Part shown: positions 16,433 to 26,158 of the stretch, piece after piece
Numbering within the stretch: the stretch's first letter is position 1
How the letters are laid out: every line of letters begins with the position of its first letter
From: Planococcus lenghuensis
GTDB taxonomy: Bacteria; Bacillota; Bacilli; Bacillales_A; Planococcaceae
Length of the DNA: 64,000 nucleotides
Assembly: GCF_001999905.1 (NCBI RefSeq)
Contig: NZ_CP019640.1
Coordinates: 3,638,001-3,702,000 of the forward strand
Direction: 5' to 3'
Made by a program: the position numbers and the translations under genes
Notes under the pieces: generated by a model
The model's database searches: none
What the model saw: only the letters and a program-made list of their open reading frames with translations
Told to the model about the DNA's origin: nothing

Positions 16433-17779
16433 CTAAAACAGGTCTGCATATTCCTCGATTTCCCAATCTGTCACATGATCATTAAAACGGCTGATTTCAT
16501 TTTCCTTCAGCGCGATATAAGCATTCACCGCATCCGCCCCTAAATACTTCGTCAGCGCTTCATCGGCTTTTAACGCCGCTAGAGCTTCCGGCAGGCTGCC
16601 GGGAAGACTCCCCGACCCTTCCACACTGTATGCATCTTCATTATGCACAGGATCCGTGAGCGGCAGTTTCCGTCTGATGCCGTCAAGCCCGGCTGCGTAC
16701 ATGGCCGCCATCATCAAATACGGATTGCAGTCGGCGCCCGGCATCCGGTTTTCAAGACGCGTCCCCTGCCCGCGGGCTTCCGGCACCCGGATCAGGCACA
16801 TGCGGTTCTCGAACCCCCATGTGATGTTCGATGGTGCAAATGTATACGGCCGCAGCCGCCGGTAGCTGTTGATCGACGGGTTGGCAAATGCACAGATGGC
16901 GGCACTGTGTTCAAGCTGGCCGGCGATGAAATGCTTGAATAATTCACTCATTCCATTTTCATCTGCCGCGTCATAAAAAGCATTATCCCCCGACGCCAAT
17001 TCATATAGCGAATGATGGAAATGCGCCCCGCTTCCGCTCAAGCCGGTCAGCGGCTTGGTCATGAACGTTGCAAGCAGGCCGCGTCTGTGCATCAATTCCT
17101 TCGCCGAGGTTTTGTAATAGAAAGCGGCATCCGCCTGGCCGAGTCCCTTATGCGGCTTCATCGAAATCTCATACTGGCCCGGCCCGTACTCCGTGTTGAT
17201 GGCTTCCACTTCAATTCCTACGGATTCCATCGGCACTGATAAATCATAAAGGATTTCATCGACCTGGGACTGCTTCACTTCGGAATAGCATTGCAGGCCT
17301 GTCCATGTCGGTTCATATCCGTCCTTGGCATACTTCTCAAAGACATAGAACTCAAGTTCCGCTGCGCCGAAAGTGGAATATCCTTCCGCTTCGAACTCTT
17401 TCAGCACGTTATGGAGAATACCGCGCGGGTATACGCTGACCGGTTCTCCTTCCAGAGTGAACACATCGGCGATCACACGGGCCGTCTGTTTCGCCCACGG
17501 CACGACCGTAAAAGTCGCGGGATCCACTTTCAGCATCCAGCTGCCGTATCCGCCGGCAAATCCGGCACCCGCCGGCAATACGAAATTAGCTGCCGTATCG
17601 ACCGAGAACATGGCTGATGGATACTGCATTCCCTGCTCAAGTACTTCATCCGTGAATTTCTTCACCGGGATATTCCGGGCTCTTGCCACATTCACCAAAT
17701 CATTAAAAACGACACGGACTATTTTGATGTCTTCATCCCTGATGATTTTTCTGATGTCATCATTGTTCAAGTTTTTCAT
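16433..17779 (-). CDS. Glutamine-synthetase-family ligase (GlnA-like/gamma-glutamyl-amide ligase)
   Basis: A 448-residue protein of the glutamine synthetase superfamily. It carries FGAAELEFYVF (metal Glu), EYGPGQYEISM, GSGAHFHHSLYE, NSYRRLRPYTFAPSNITWG and an R-P motif before NPYLMMAAMYA. It lacks close likeness to the housekeeping enzyme at several positions; for example Tyr and Phe flank the active site in the NSYRRLRPYTF region. Members of this outer group join glutamate to amines such as putrescine, ethanolamine or aniline with ATP. AAAGGAGGG precedes the ATG at 17779. It is the first gene of the array, directly behind the promoter with the inverted repeat. Confidence 0.87.
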   Translation of the reverse strand: MKNLNNDDIRKIIRDEDIKIVRVVFNDLVNVARARNIPVKKFTDEVLEQGMQYPSAMFSVDTAANFVLPAGAGFAGGYGSWMLKVDPATFTVVPWAKQTARVIADVFTLEGEPVSVYPRGILHNVLKEFEAEGYSTFGAAELEFYVFEKYAKDGYEPTWTGLQCYSEVKQSQVDEILYDLSVPMESVGIEVEAINTEYGPGQYEISMKPHKGLGQADAAFYYKTSAKELMHRRGLLATFMTKPLTGLSGSGAHFHHSLYELASGDNAFYDAADENGMSELFKHFIAGQLEHSAAICAFANPSINSYRRLRPYTFAPSNITWGFENRMCLIRVPEARGQGTRLENRMPGADCNPYLMMAAMYAAGLDGIRRKLPLTDPVHNEDAYSVEGSGSLPGSLPEALAALKADEALTKYLGADAVNAYIALKENEISRFNDHVTDWEIEEYADLF

Positions 17780-17853
17780 CAAATCCCTCCTTTTGAATGG
17801 CGAAAGCTGTGGCGACTCTATCTTTATGTACCTTTTGCAAGATGAAATCGTCT

Positions 17854-17898
17854 AGTTAAAATTATATGGACAGACGCCTCCGTAAGTCAATTTTAACT
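17854..17898 (-). promoter_or_regulatory. Sigma-A-type promoter flanked by a perfect inverted repeat
   Basis: The minus strand reads TTGACT (17890-17885), 18 bases, then TATAAT (17866-17861), about 80 bp before the ligase start. Perfect 10-bp inverted arms agttaaaatt (17854-17863) and aattttaact (17889-17898) overlap the -10 and the -35 element. A dimeric repressor bound there would block RNA polymerase. No regulator gene is adjacent. Confidence 0.65.
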
Positions 17899-18007
17899 TT
17901 TTAAAAGATTCTTTCTAATTGAACAATCCGCTTACAGCCAATGATAGAATAAAGGCAGCAGGACTTGATAACTGAAAACTATGATCGACACAGGAGGAAT
18001 TGCTACT

Positions 18008-19933
18008 ATGACTGAAAAAGCGACAGGACCTTATGGCAGCTGGAAGTCGCCTGTCACAACCGATCTGATCGTCCAGGGAACCACACCGCTTGTCAGCACA
18101 GGCCTTCTTGGCCAGGATCTGTATTGGGTGGAAGCCCGCCCGAAAGAAGCCGGACGGAACACCGTCATGCGGCAGGCACAGGACGGCACCGTAACAGAAT
18201 TGACTCCGGCTCCCTATAATGTGCGGACGCGTGTGCATGAATATGGAGGGATCTCTTACTGCTTTCTCGGCGGCGCACTGTATTTCTCGAATTTCGATGA
18301 TAACTTCCTGTATGTCCGCAGTGAAGATGGTGACATTGAACGCATAACGACCGATTCGAATCTTCGCTATGCGGACCCGGCAGTGGATGTCCGGAAGCAG
18401 CGGACGTACTGGGTGCGTGAAGATCATACAGAATCGGCGATTGCTGCTGAAACAACGATCGTCGTCATGGACACGGACGGGGGTAATGAACGCATCGTCG
18501 TCTCGGGCAGCGACTTCTATTCAAGCCCGCGTCTCAGTCCTGATGGCAGTCAGCTCGCCTATCTTACGTGGCAGCATCCTAATATGCCATGGGATGAGTC
18601 CGAGCTGTGGGTAGCCGATCTGGCTGAAGATGGAACGCTGCTGAACGCCAAGCGGGTTGCAGGCGGTTCCGGTGAATCCGTCACACAGCCTGTCTGGTCG
18701 CCGGACGGAATGCTCTACTTTGCATCGGACCGCTCGAATTGGTGGAATATCATGCGGATCAATGGCGGCAATGCAGAAACGGTCTATGCAAAAGATGCGG
18801 AGTTTGCATCGCCCGGCTGGATGTTCGGTATTTCGGATTACGCCTTCATTGATGACACGGTCATCATATGCACATACACCGATAAAGGAGTCAAACATTT
18901 GGCGAAAATCGATGTCGTAACCGGGGCATTGATCCCAATGGAAACAGCGTACACATTTTTCTCTTCCATTCATTCGAATGGCAGTGATGCTGTATTCATC
19001 GCGGCTTCACCGACAGAGTTTCCGCGCATCGTCCGGATGAACACCAAAGACCAGCTTGCTGTAATTAAGGCTTCAGCGGAATTGTCAGTGGATAAATCCT
19101 ACATTTCACAGCCTGAAACCATCGAGTACCCGACAGCAGACGGCAAGACGGCATATGCTTTCTACTATCGCCCGCACAATCCGGAATATGCAGCCCCGGC
19201 GGACGAGAAACCGCCCCTCCTTGTGCATGTGCATGGCGGGCCAACCGGCATGACGACTGCCATTTTGAACTTAGTGAAGCAGTACTGGACGAGTCGCGGC
19301 TTTGCACTTGTTGATGTGAACTACGGCGGCTCTGCCGGCTTCGGCCGGGAATACCGTGAGCGGCTGAAAGGCAATTGGGGAATCACTGATGTCGAGGACA
19401 GCGCGAACGCTGTACGTTATTTGATCGAAAAAGGGGAAGTTGACGGCAGCCGGGTCGCCATTTCAGGCGGCAGTGCCGGCGGCTATACGACGCTCGCGTC
19501 ACTTGTGTTTACGGACGTGTACAGCGCGGGTGCCAGTCATTTCGGACTGAGTGAACTTGAAGTATTCGTAAAAGAAACCCATAAGTTTGAGTCCCGGTAC
19601 TTGCACGGGCTGATTGGCCCCTACCCGGAAGCCAAGGATGTATATGCTGAGCGTTCACCGATCAATTTCACAGACCGGCTGTCGTGCCCGGTCATCTTCT
19701 TTCAGGGCCTTGAAGACAAAATTGTCCTGCCGAATCAGGCGGAAGGGATGGTTGAGGCGTTAAAGGAAAAAGGGCTGCCGGTTGCTTATTTGGCATTTGA
19801 AGGCGAAGGACACGGGTTCAGGAAATCCACGAACATTAAACGCGCCATTGAAGGGGAATTTTATTTCTACAGCCGGATCTTCGGTTTTGAACCGGCTCAA
19901 GCAATTGAACCGGTGGAAATTCTGAATGCCTGA
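18008..19933 (+). CDS. S9 family (prolyl-oligopeptidase-type) serine peptidase
   Basis: A 641-residue cytosolic peptidase. Its N-terminal beta-propeller has WD-like repeats such as SSPRLSPDGSQLAYLTW and VTQPVWSPDGMLYF. A C-terminal alpha/beta-hydrolase domain follows, with LVHVHGGPTG (oxyanion region), ISGGSAGGY (Ser489), GLEDKIV (Asp570) and GEGHGF (His602). This is the S9C acylaminoacyl-peptidase-like group, which releases N-terminal residues from short peptides. AGGAGG at 17992-17997 supports the ATG at 18008, not the ATG at 17981. It diverges from the enzyme array. Confidence 0.9.
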   Translation: MTEKATGPYGSWKSPVTTDLIVQGTTPLVSTGLLGQDLYWVEARPKEAGRNTVMRQAQDGTVTELTPAPYNVRTRVHEYGGISYCFLGGALYFSNFDDNFLYVRSEDGDIERITTDSNLRYADPAVDVRKQRTYWVREDHTESAIAAETTIVVMDTDGGNERIVVSGSDFYSSPRLSPDGSQLAYLTWQHPNMPWDESELWVADLAEDGTLLNAKRVAGGSGESVTQPVWSPDGMLYFASDRSNWWNIMRINGGNAETVYAKDAEFASPGWMFGISDYAFIDDTVIICTYTDKGVKHLAKIDVVTGALIPMETAYTFFSSIHSNGSDAVFIAASPTEFPRIVRMNTKDQLAVIKASAELSVDKSYISQPETIEYPTADGKTAYAFYYRPHNPEYAAPADEKPPLLVHVHGGPTGMTTAILNLVKQYWTSRGFALVDVNYGGSAGFGREYRERLKGNWGITDVEDSANAVRYLIEKGEVDGSRVAISGGSAGGYTTLASLVFTDVYSAGASHFGLSELEVFVKETHKFESRYLHGLIGPYPEAKDVYAERSPINFTDRLSCPVIFFQGLEDKIVLPNQAEGMVEALKEKGLPVAYLAFEGEGHGFRKSTNIKRAIEGEFYFYSRIFGFEPAQAIEPVEILNA

Positions 19934-20108
19934 CAATGAACCGAAGGCCTCCGGCACAGGCGGACGGACCGGCATCTGATCCATCCGACTCTGCCGATTC
20001 TTTCGGATTTCCTGCATCATTTTCCCTCCCTATGCATGGATACAGGGATAACTGGGAATACACGTATTGTATGCCTGATTTCTTCAGGCCATCTTGTCAT
20101 GTTAATTT

Positions 20109-20138
20109 TTGCAGGATAAACCGGAAAACTGATACACT
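20109..20138 (+). promoter_or_regulatory. Probable promoter of the class I aldolase gene
   Basis: TTGCAG at 20109-20114 and TACACT at 20133-20138 are separated by 18 bases, 63 bp before the aldolase start. This is a moderate match to sigma-A sites. Nothing else recognisable is in the 267-bp gap. Confidence 0.45.
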
Positions 20139-20200
20139 ATTCAGTGAACGGCTTTCCTTGCATTTAATTTTTAGAAAAAATTACTGAAGGAGCTGAAACC

Positions 20201-21088
20201 ATGAATCAGAAGCAATTCGATGTCATTAAAAACGGAAAAGGTTTTATCGCCGCATTGGACCAAAGCGGCGGCAGTACACCGAAAGCACTGGCACTTTATG
20301 GCGTTTCCGAGGCCTCGTATCAGACCGATGAAGAGATGTTCGACCTTGTCCACAAAATGCGTTCACGGATCGTCACATCGCCCGCTTTTACATCCGACCA
20401 CATTCTTGGCGCCATCCTGTTTGAACAGACGATGGACCGCAAAGTTGAGGGCAAGTATACTCCTGACTACCTGTGGGAAGAAAAAGGAGTCGTGCCCTTC
20501 CTGAAAGTCGATAAAGGGCTCGCCGATGAATCCGATGGCGTTCAGCTTATGAAACCGAATCCGGGTCTTGATGACCTGCTGAAACGGGCGAACGAGCGCA
20601 ATATTTTCGGAACGAAAATGCGTTCCGTCGTCAAAGCGGCCAACCGTGAAGGCATCAGACAAGTTGTCGACCAGCAATTCGAAGTCGGCAAGCAGATCCT
20701 GGCGGCCGGTCTGGTACCGATCATTGAACCTGAAGTCGATATCAACATCAATGATAAAGCGGAAGCGGAAGCGATTCTGAAAGAAGAAATCCTCCGCGAA
20801 CTTGACCAGCTCAGTGAAGATCAGAATGTCATGCTGAAACTGTCAATACCGACAGAAGACAATTTCTATAAAGAGCTTATCGAGCATCCGCGCGTTGTGC
20901 GGGTTGTCGCCCTGTCCGGCGGTTATCCCCGTGCAGAAGCGAACGACCGGCTCAGAGCCAATAACGGCCTGATCGCCAGCTTCTCCCGTGCGCTGTCTGA
21001 AGGCTTGAATGACCATCAGTCCGACGAGGAGTTCAACAAGACACTGAAAGATTCCGTGCAGCAGATCTACGATGCGTCGGTATCCTGA
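20201..21088 (+). CDS. fda: Fructose-bisphosphate aldolase class I
   Basis: A 295-residue class I aldolase of the type found in staphylococci. [17 protein letters not shown] at the N-terminus is characteristic. [17 protein letters not shown] follows, the Schiff-base region lies around [10 protein letters not shown], and the [10 protein letters not shown] phosphate loop is near the C-terminus. It splits fructose 1,6-bisphosphate into DHAP and glyceraldehyde 3-phosphate without metal. The GAAGGAGCTGAAACC ribosome site is clear. The product of the dhaKLM reaction, DHAP, is a substrate of this enzyme, though the two are 10 kb apart. Confidence 0.93.
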   Translation: MNQKQFDVIKNGKGFIAALDQSGGSTPKALALYGVSEASYQTDEEMFDLVHKMRSRIVTSPAFTSDHILGAILFEQTMDRKVEGKYTPDYLWEEKGVVPFLKVDKGLADESDGVQLMKPNPGLDDLLKRANERNIFGTKMRSVVKAANREGIRQVVDQQFEVGKQILAAGLVPIIEPEVDININDKAEAEAILKEEILRELDQLSEDQNVMLKLSIPTEDNFYKELIEHPRVVRVVALSGGYPRAEANDRLRANNGLIASFSRALSEGLNDHQSDEEFNKTLKDSVQQIYDASVS

Positions 21089-21104
21089 TGACCAATAAAT
21101 AAGA

Positions 21105-21146
21105 AAAGGCGTGCAGCAAGGTTACTCTTGCCTGCACGCTTTTTTG
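21105..21146 (+). terminator. Terminator after the class I aldolase
   Basis: The stem ggcgtgcag...caag / cttg.cctgcacgc with a short loop is followed by a TTTTTTG tail. Confidence 0.85.
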
Positions 21147-21543
21147 ACGGGTTTTTATGTATGCTTACAGCGCCTGTCCCTTCTCCGGAGGTTTTATCGA
21201 TTCAACGACAAAAAACACGTTACCTTTGGGTAACGTGTTTTTTCATACTTTGCGGCGTCCAAGCCATGTTCACAGCATGTTCCCCCGAAGGAGTGCTTGT
21301 CCGTCTTACGCAAACGAGCTCATCGCGTCCTTAACACTACAGCATGCCGGCAGGTGTGTCAATGCTGCTGTTCGGAAAGCCTCTTTTTCGCCAATTATTA
21401 CGTGATGAATCAGGAATGTTTCTTGGCATACAGTCTCGCGCTTTCCGCCTTTTTTCAAGCGCTTGTCACATAATGTTCACTTACGAAAAAATTTTCATAC
21501 CGATAGACTTAAGCTTATCTTTAATGAAAAGGAGAGAGATAAT
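21147..21543. other. Intergenic region with an orphan hairpin
   Basis: About 400 bp without a credible gene. It contains a perfect hairpin at 21210-21244 (aaaaaacacgttac / gtaacgtgtttttt) that looks like a bidirectional terminator but has no adjacent gene. It may be a relic of a lost gene or the end of a small RNA. Short frames here lack ribosome sites. Confidence 0.5.
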
Positions 21544-22032
21544 TTGCCCACAAATAAAAAAGAAGGCCTTTTATTCGGCTTGATGATGGTGTTCGGCATG
21601 GTGCTGTTCATGTACACCTATAATTTGGTGATGGAAGGATTATGGAAGGAATTGTCCATTGCAGCAATCGCTCTGCAGTTCCTGATTACCCTAATGGTCG
21701 CTTTCATTGTTGAGTCGTTCCTGATCGGTCCATTGGCTGGCGGATTTGTATCCAAGCTCCGCTACGATAAATCGAAAAAATGGAAGAACATTCTCGCCAT
21801 GTCCGGGTGCATGGTTACCGGTATGGTTCTGACCATGTCCGTGTTCGGGTTGGCCGTGAAATTCATGATCAGCGGAATCGACGGTTCACTGCTGTCTGAC
21901 TACGTGCAGCTAGTCGGCCAGAACTTCATCATGGCTCTCCCGGTCCAATTACTGATCGTCGGACCGATCGCCAGATGGGTTCTTACAGCATTCATACAGA
22001 ATGGAGCTCATCCTGAGACTGTCATCAGCTGA
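21544..22032 (+). CDS. DUF2798 membrane protein
   Basis: A 162-residue membrane protein with two related halves, each with two hydrophobic segments: GLLFGLMMVFGMVLFMYTY, FLITLMVAFIVESFLIGPLAGGF, then MSGCMVTGMVLTMSVFGLAV and FIMALPVQLLIVGPIARW. The repeated FI..LPVQL/.GP.A pattern is the DUF2798 signature. TTG at 21544 is chosen because AAAAGGAG lies nine bases upstream; there is no ATG with a ribosome site. The function is unknown. Confidence 0.75.
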   Translation: MPTNKKEGLLFGLMMVFGMVLFMYTYNLVMEGLWKELSIAAIALQFLITLMVAFIVESFLIGPLAGGFVSKLRYDKSKKWKNILAMSGCMVTGMVLTMSVFGLAVKFMISGIDGSLLSDYVQLVGQNFIMALPVQLLIVGPIARWVLTAFIQNGAHPETVIS

Positions 22033-22232
22033 ACAGGTGCTCACAAAGAACACCCAATATTCTTCGCTTTTCCGATTGGATAGGTGGATGAACAGATTGA
22101 ACATTTATGAATCACTTCGGTTTATCAGCCTGACCCCTAAGTTTTATCTAAAACTGATCCTTTTAAACAGTCCAGTGCTTTGCTAAAGTTAGCGGTACAA
22201 TCAATGACTGATTTGAAAGGAAGGATAGAATC

Positions 22233-22766
22233 ATGCAAAAAGCAACAACGTATTCAAATGCACGCACTTTTAATCTGATTTTGACATCCATGTCAATCGC
22301 TCTTGTATTTGTGGCAACACTCCTGCTGAATATCCGGCTGCCAATTGCAGCAAATGGCGGGCTCGTTCACCTTGGCACGGCGATGCTCTTCATTATCTCC
22401 ATGCTGCTCGGTCCGAAAAAAGGCGCCGTTGCCGGTGCTGTCGGAATGGGGTTATTCGACTTAGTCTCCGGCTGGACCCTGTGGGCACCGATTACATTTA
22501 TTGCCCGTGGCCTGCAGGGATATGTCGTCGGGAAGATCGCCTGGATGAACGGCCGCAATGGCAACAGTGTTGGTTTTAACATAGTTGCTGCAATCATATC
22601 GATTCCTCTCATGCTGGCAATCTATTATGTCGGTGAAGCTATTATCTACAGCAGCTGGATCATACCGGCCGCATCGATTCCCGGTAATATCGTCCAAAAC
22701 GCCGTAGGGCTTGCCATTGCGATTCCTGTGGTAATCGCACTTAAAAAAGTTCCATTTTTTAAATAA
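22233..22766 (+). CDS. ECF transporter S component
   Basis: A 177-residue integral membrane protein with five to six hydrophobic helices. It carries IRLPIAANGGLVHLGTAM, GPKKGAVAGAVGMGLFDLVSGW and an ITFIARGLQGYVVG segment, the signature of energy-coupling-factor substrate-binding proteins of the YpaA/riboflavin-like group. It captures a vitamin or similar micronutrient and works with shared EcfA/EcfT components encoded elsewhere. I see no riboswitch in the 200 bp upstream that would name the ligand. GAAAGGAAGG precedes the start. Confidence 0.82.
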   Translation: MQKATTYSNARTFNLILTSMSIALVFVATLLLNIRLPIAANGGLVHLGTAMLFIISMLLGPKKGAVAGAVGMGLFDLVSGWTLWAPITFIARGLQGYVVGKIAWMNGRNGNSVGFNIVAAIISIPLMLAIYYVGEAIIYSSWIIPAASIPGNIVQNAVGLAIAIPVVIALKKVPFFK

Positions 22767-22790
22767 GCTCAGTTAAGCGGTCAATAATCA

Positions 22791-22836
22791 TAAAAGCGTT
22801 CCTGTCATCTTCCGGACGACGGGAACGCTTTTATTT
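22791..22836 (+). terminator. Terminator after the ECF S-component gene
   Basis: A 16-bp stem with one G-U pair (taaaagcgttcctgtc / gacgggaacgctttta) is followed by T-rich sequence. Confidence 0.85.
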
Positions 22837-22958
22837 CAGAGAAAGTCCTCTCCCGTACTTTTATGTCGATACCGGTGCCAATCAAGGAGAAAGGTTTCTC
22901 AAAACCCGCTGATGGGAAAAAAGATATAACAAGTAACCACAGGAAACGGAGTGACAGT

Positions 22959-23903
22959 ATGCAAAAAATCACCCAGGCCTATCTCGAAGATGTGTTGCAG
23001 AAGAGCCGGCCTTATTCCCAAAAAGGTAAAGTGGCCAGTTATATTCCGGAACTGAGTGAAGCAGATCCAACTACGCTCGGCGTTACGCTGATAGAGTGCG
23101 GGGGTGAAAGCTATTCAGCCGGTGATCATGAACAAACATTCACTCTCCAAAGCATTTCAAAAGTGCTGAGCCTGCTCTTGGCCCTTGAAGATCAAGGCAA
23201 GGACAAGGTTTTTTCCATCGTAGGCCAAGAGCCGACCGGCGACCCGTTCAATACAGTGGAGTATTTGGAGACCGAAGCAAAGGACAAGCCCTTCAATCCG
23301 ATGGTCAATTCCGGTGCAATCGCCGTCAGTTCGATGATCAAAGGCCGGAATGTCGATGAGCGGTTTGGGCGGATCCTGGATTTCATCCGGCAGATTTCCG
23401 GCAATCCAAACCTGACGCTGAATGAAGAGGTTTACCAGTCTGAGAAAAAGACAGGGGCCCATAACCGCTCGCTCGCCTATTTCATGCAGAGCATCGGGAT
23501 TCTCGGACCGGAAGTTGAAGATATACTGGATTTGTATTTTCGGTTCAATTCAATTGATGTGACCGTTCATGACTTGGCGAATATCGGCTGTCTCCTGGCG
23601 AACCGCGGAAAACGACCGGGCAGGAACGACTGGCTCGTATCCGAAAAGTATGTTGAAACTGCTGTAACGATCATGTTCATGGCTGGCATGTATAATGCAT
23701 CCGGTGAATTTGCCATCGAAGTCGGCTTTCCGAGCAAGAGCGGTGTCAGCGGCGGTATCATGAGTCTTGTTCCGGGTCAGATGGGCATCGGTGTGATCGG
23801 ACCCGCCATCGGCAACCGGGGCAATAGCACAGCCGGCGTCCAGGTGCTCAAGACATTATCCGATGATCTTCAGCTGCATCTGTTCCGGGACCGGCTGCTG
23901 TGA
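22959..23903 (+). CDS. glsA: Glutaminase A
   Basis: A 314-residue serine-dependent glutaminase with a beta-lactamase-like fold. The catalytic S-x-x-K is SISK (Ser65, Lys68). NPMVNSGAIA, EVYQSEKKT (family Glu/Ser/Glu), GCLLANRGKRP and KSGVSGGIMSLVPG (late Ser) are visible. It converts glutamine to glutamate and ammonia. The ATG at 22959 follows ACGGAGTGAC. Its own terminator follows. A frame reaching back to 22863 has no ribosome site. Confidence 0.94.
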   Translation: MQKITQAYLEDVLQKSRPYSQKGKVASYIPELSEADPTTLGVTLIECGGESYSAGDHEQTFTLQSISKVLSLLLALEDQGKDKVFSIVGQEPTGDPFNTVEYLETEAKDKPFNPMVNSGAIAVSSMIKGRNVDERFGRILDFIRQISGNPNLTLNEEVYQSEKKTGAHNRSLAYFMQSIGILGPEVEDILDLYFRFNSIDVTVHDLANIGCLLANRGKRPGRNDWLVSEKYVETAVTIMFMAGMYNASGEFAIEVGFPSKSGVSGGIMSLVPGQMGIGVIGPAIGNRGNSTAGVQVLKTLSDDLQLHLFRDRLL

Positions 23904-23989
23904 TCCCTTACTGATAGATGTATACCTGAAAAATGAGTTATTCCGTGCACTCTTATCACAACGAGGCGATCCAAAACGCCACTTAAATC

Positions 23990-24035
23990 AAAGACAGGGA
24001 AGAATAACCGATTGGTTTTCTCTCCCTGTCTTTTT
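23990..24035 (+). terminator. Terminator after glsA
   Basis: Arms aaagacaggga and tccctgtcttt form an 11-bp stem followed by T residues. Confidence 0.8.
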
Positions 24036-24140
24036 AGCACACGGTTTTTCTGAAAGTGACGGGCCATGGCAATGTCGTATTGCTTGCAATGAGTCTGGGC
24101 AGGCGAAAAGAAAACGAATTTCTCAGCGAATCCATTACAG

Positions 24141-24170
24141 AAAAAACCCTCCCGAAATAAGTTCGGGAGA
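24141..24170 (-). terminator. Terminator after mqo
   Basis: On the minus strand the stem ctcccgaa / ttcgggag is followed by GGTTTTTTC, about 30 bp after the mqo stop. Confidence 0.85.
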
Positions 24171-24202
24171 GCCGGCAATTCAGTTGCTCATTTTCAGTTT
24201 GT

Positions 24203-25711
24203 TCAGCTCAGTTTATAAACCGGTTCTCTTTTAGCCAATCCGAGTGTCTCGGCCGTTTCGGCGTGGACTTCCCGGAAAAGTTCCGGATTGTCATTCAGTG
24301 ACACACCGTAGGAAGGAATCATTTCCTTGATTTTCGGTTCCCATGCTTCCAAATGCTGCGGGAAGCATTTCTTGAAGATCTCGAGCATTGCATGGACAGC
24401 TGTCGAAGCGCCTGGAGAAGCACCAAGCAGTGCAGCGATGGAGCCGTCTTCAGCTGTGACAATCTCCGTGCCGAACTGAAGCGTCCCTTTTCCTCCGGCT
24501 TCCGTATCTTTGATCACCTGCACCCGCTGCCCCGCTGTCACCGTCCGCCAGTCTTCGCTTTTTGCATCGGGAACAAACGCACGTAATTCATCCATCCGTT
24601 TTTCATCCGACAGCAGCACTTGCTGGATCAGATATTTCGTCAACGGTATTTCTTTTGCGCCTGCAGACAGCATCGTCAGCAGGTTTGCCGGTTTGACAGA
24701 ACCGATCAAATCCAAGTAAGAACCTGTTTTCAGGAACTTCGGCGAGAAGCCGGCATACGGACCGAACAGCAATGTCTTTTTATGATCGATAAATCGCGTA
24801 TCAAGATGCGGCACAGACATCGGCGGCGCGCCGACCTGGGCTTTGCCGTAAACTTTCGCATGATGCCGTTCCACGACTTCCGGGTTATCACAGACAAGGA
24901 ACAGCCCGCTCACCGGGAATCCGCCGATTTTCTTCGACTCCGGGATACCGGTTTTCTGCAATAGCGGCAAACTTCCGCCTCCGCCGCCGATAAATACGAA
25001 TTTTGCTGTATGGTACTCGATTTTATTGTTCGCGATGTCATGGACTTTCACTTCCCACGAGCCATCAGCCGTGCGTTTGATATCCTGGACACTATGCTCA
25101 TAATGGACGGCGATGTTTTCACCGGCTAAGTGATTGAACAGCATACGGGTCAGTTCACCGAAATTGACGTCCGTTCCGGAGTCGATTTTCGTTGCCGCAA
25201 TCGGTTCATCCGCTGAACGCCCTTCCATAATCAGCGGAATCCATTCTTTCAATTTGGCGGGATCCTCGGAAAACTCCATTCCTTGGAACAACGGACTGGC
25301 TGAAAGCGCTTCAAAACGCTTTTTCAGGAACGTCACATTTTCCTCTCCGCGCACCATGCTCATATGCGGCAGCGACATGATAAAATCCTCTGGATTGCTG
25401 ATCCGCTTGTTATTGACGAGGAACGACCAGAACTGTCGCGACAGCTGGAACTGCTCATTCACTTTGATCGCTTTTGTGATATCGATGGAGCCATCCGGCT
25501 TTTCCGGTGTGTAGTTCAACTCACACAATGCAGCATGGCCTGTACCCGCGTTATTCCATTCATTCGAGCTTTCTGCTCCCGGGCCTGAGAGTTTTTCAAA
25601 TACATTGATTTCCCACTCCGGCGCTAATTCTTTCAGCAAGGATCCCAGAGTCGCACTCATGACTCCGGCACCAATCATAATAACGTCTGTTTTTTTCGGC
25701 ATGTCACTCAT
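24203..25711 (-). CDS. mqo: Malate:quinone oxidoreductase
   Basis: A 502-residue FAD-dependent peripheral membrane enzyme that oxidises malate to oxaloacetate and reduces quinone in the TCA cycle. Visible are an N-terminal FAD motif ([20 protein letters not shown]), [22 protein letters not shown] (family signature), [20 protein letters not shown] and [16 protein letters not shown] near the C-terminus. The length is usual for the family. AGGAAGGG lies four bases before the first ATG; a second ATG three codons on is possible. Confidence 0.96.
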   Translation of the reverse strand: MSDMPKKTDVIMIGAGVMSATLGSLLKELAPEWEINVFEKLSGPGAESSNEWNNAGTGHAALCELNYTPEKPDGSIDITKAIKVNEQFQLSRQFWSFLVNNKRISNPEDFIMSLPHMSMVRGEENVTFLKKRFEALSASPLFQGMEFSEDPAKLKEWIPLIMEGRSADEPIAATKIDSGTDVNFGELTRMLFNHLAGENIAVHYEHSVQDIKRTADGSWEVKVHDIANNKIEYHTAKFVFIGGGGGSLPLLQKTGIPESKKIGGFPVSGLFLVCDNPEVVERHHAKVYGKAQVGAPPMSVPHLDTRFIDHKKTLLFGPYAGFSPKFLKTGSYLDLIGSVKPANLLTMLSAGAKEIPLTKYLIQQVLLSDEKRMDELRAFVPDAKSEDWRTVTAGQRVQVIKDTEAGGKGTLQFGTEIVTAEDGSIAALLGASPGASTAVHAMLEIFKKCFPQHLEAWEPKIKEMIPSYGVSLNDNPELFREVHAETAETLGLAKREPVYKLS

Positions 25712-26083
25712 TATACCCTTCCTTATCCCCTATAGTGGCAAAAAAGAATAGCATTCCAGACAACGCCGCCATAAGCAGGCCCGCATCCGGAAGGCTCACC
25801 TTTTCCGTCTTTCGTATAACCATATCATAAGCTGTGTCCATTCTTCACTGATTGCATTCTGTTCATGGTACTCACTGGCTGGGCAAGCATCGAAAGGTTC
25901 AGACCAATGCCCCTTCTCTGCTGTAAAAACTCAATCTTATTATTAAATAATTATAGACTTTCCCGCGAACATTCACAAGACCCCGCCATATCCGGAAGGA
26001 AAAACATCCAGTGCGGGTGGAATAATCCACAGCACTGGCGTTCATTTACGGAGCAGCCTGTCAATTTCATCTCCCACTGCTGA
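25712..26083. other. Intergenic region upstream of mqo
   Basis: About 370 bp between mqo and the end of the mannitol operon. It has no frame with a plausible ribosome site and no structured RNA that I recognise. The mqo promoter must lie in its left part. Confidence 0.45.
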
Positions 26084-26131
26084 TAAAAAAACATCTCCTG
26101 CAGCCGGCAATGCCCGCGCGGGAGATGCTTT
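26084..26131 (-). terminator. Terminator of the mannitol operon
   Basis: On the minus strand the stem aagcatctccc...ggagatgtt with a G/C-rich interior loop is followed by TTTTTTATC, downstream of mtlD. Confidence 0.8.
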
Positions 26132-26158
26132 CCTTTTTCCTCCTGATGCCGCTTTAAC

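Noticed and set aside
22033-22232. Riboswitch upstream of the ECF S-component
   Set aside because: I looked for FMN, thiamine and preQ1 cores and saw none, so the transported substrate remains unnamed.
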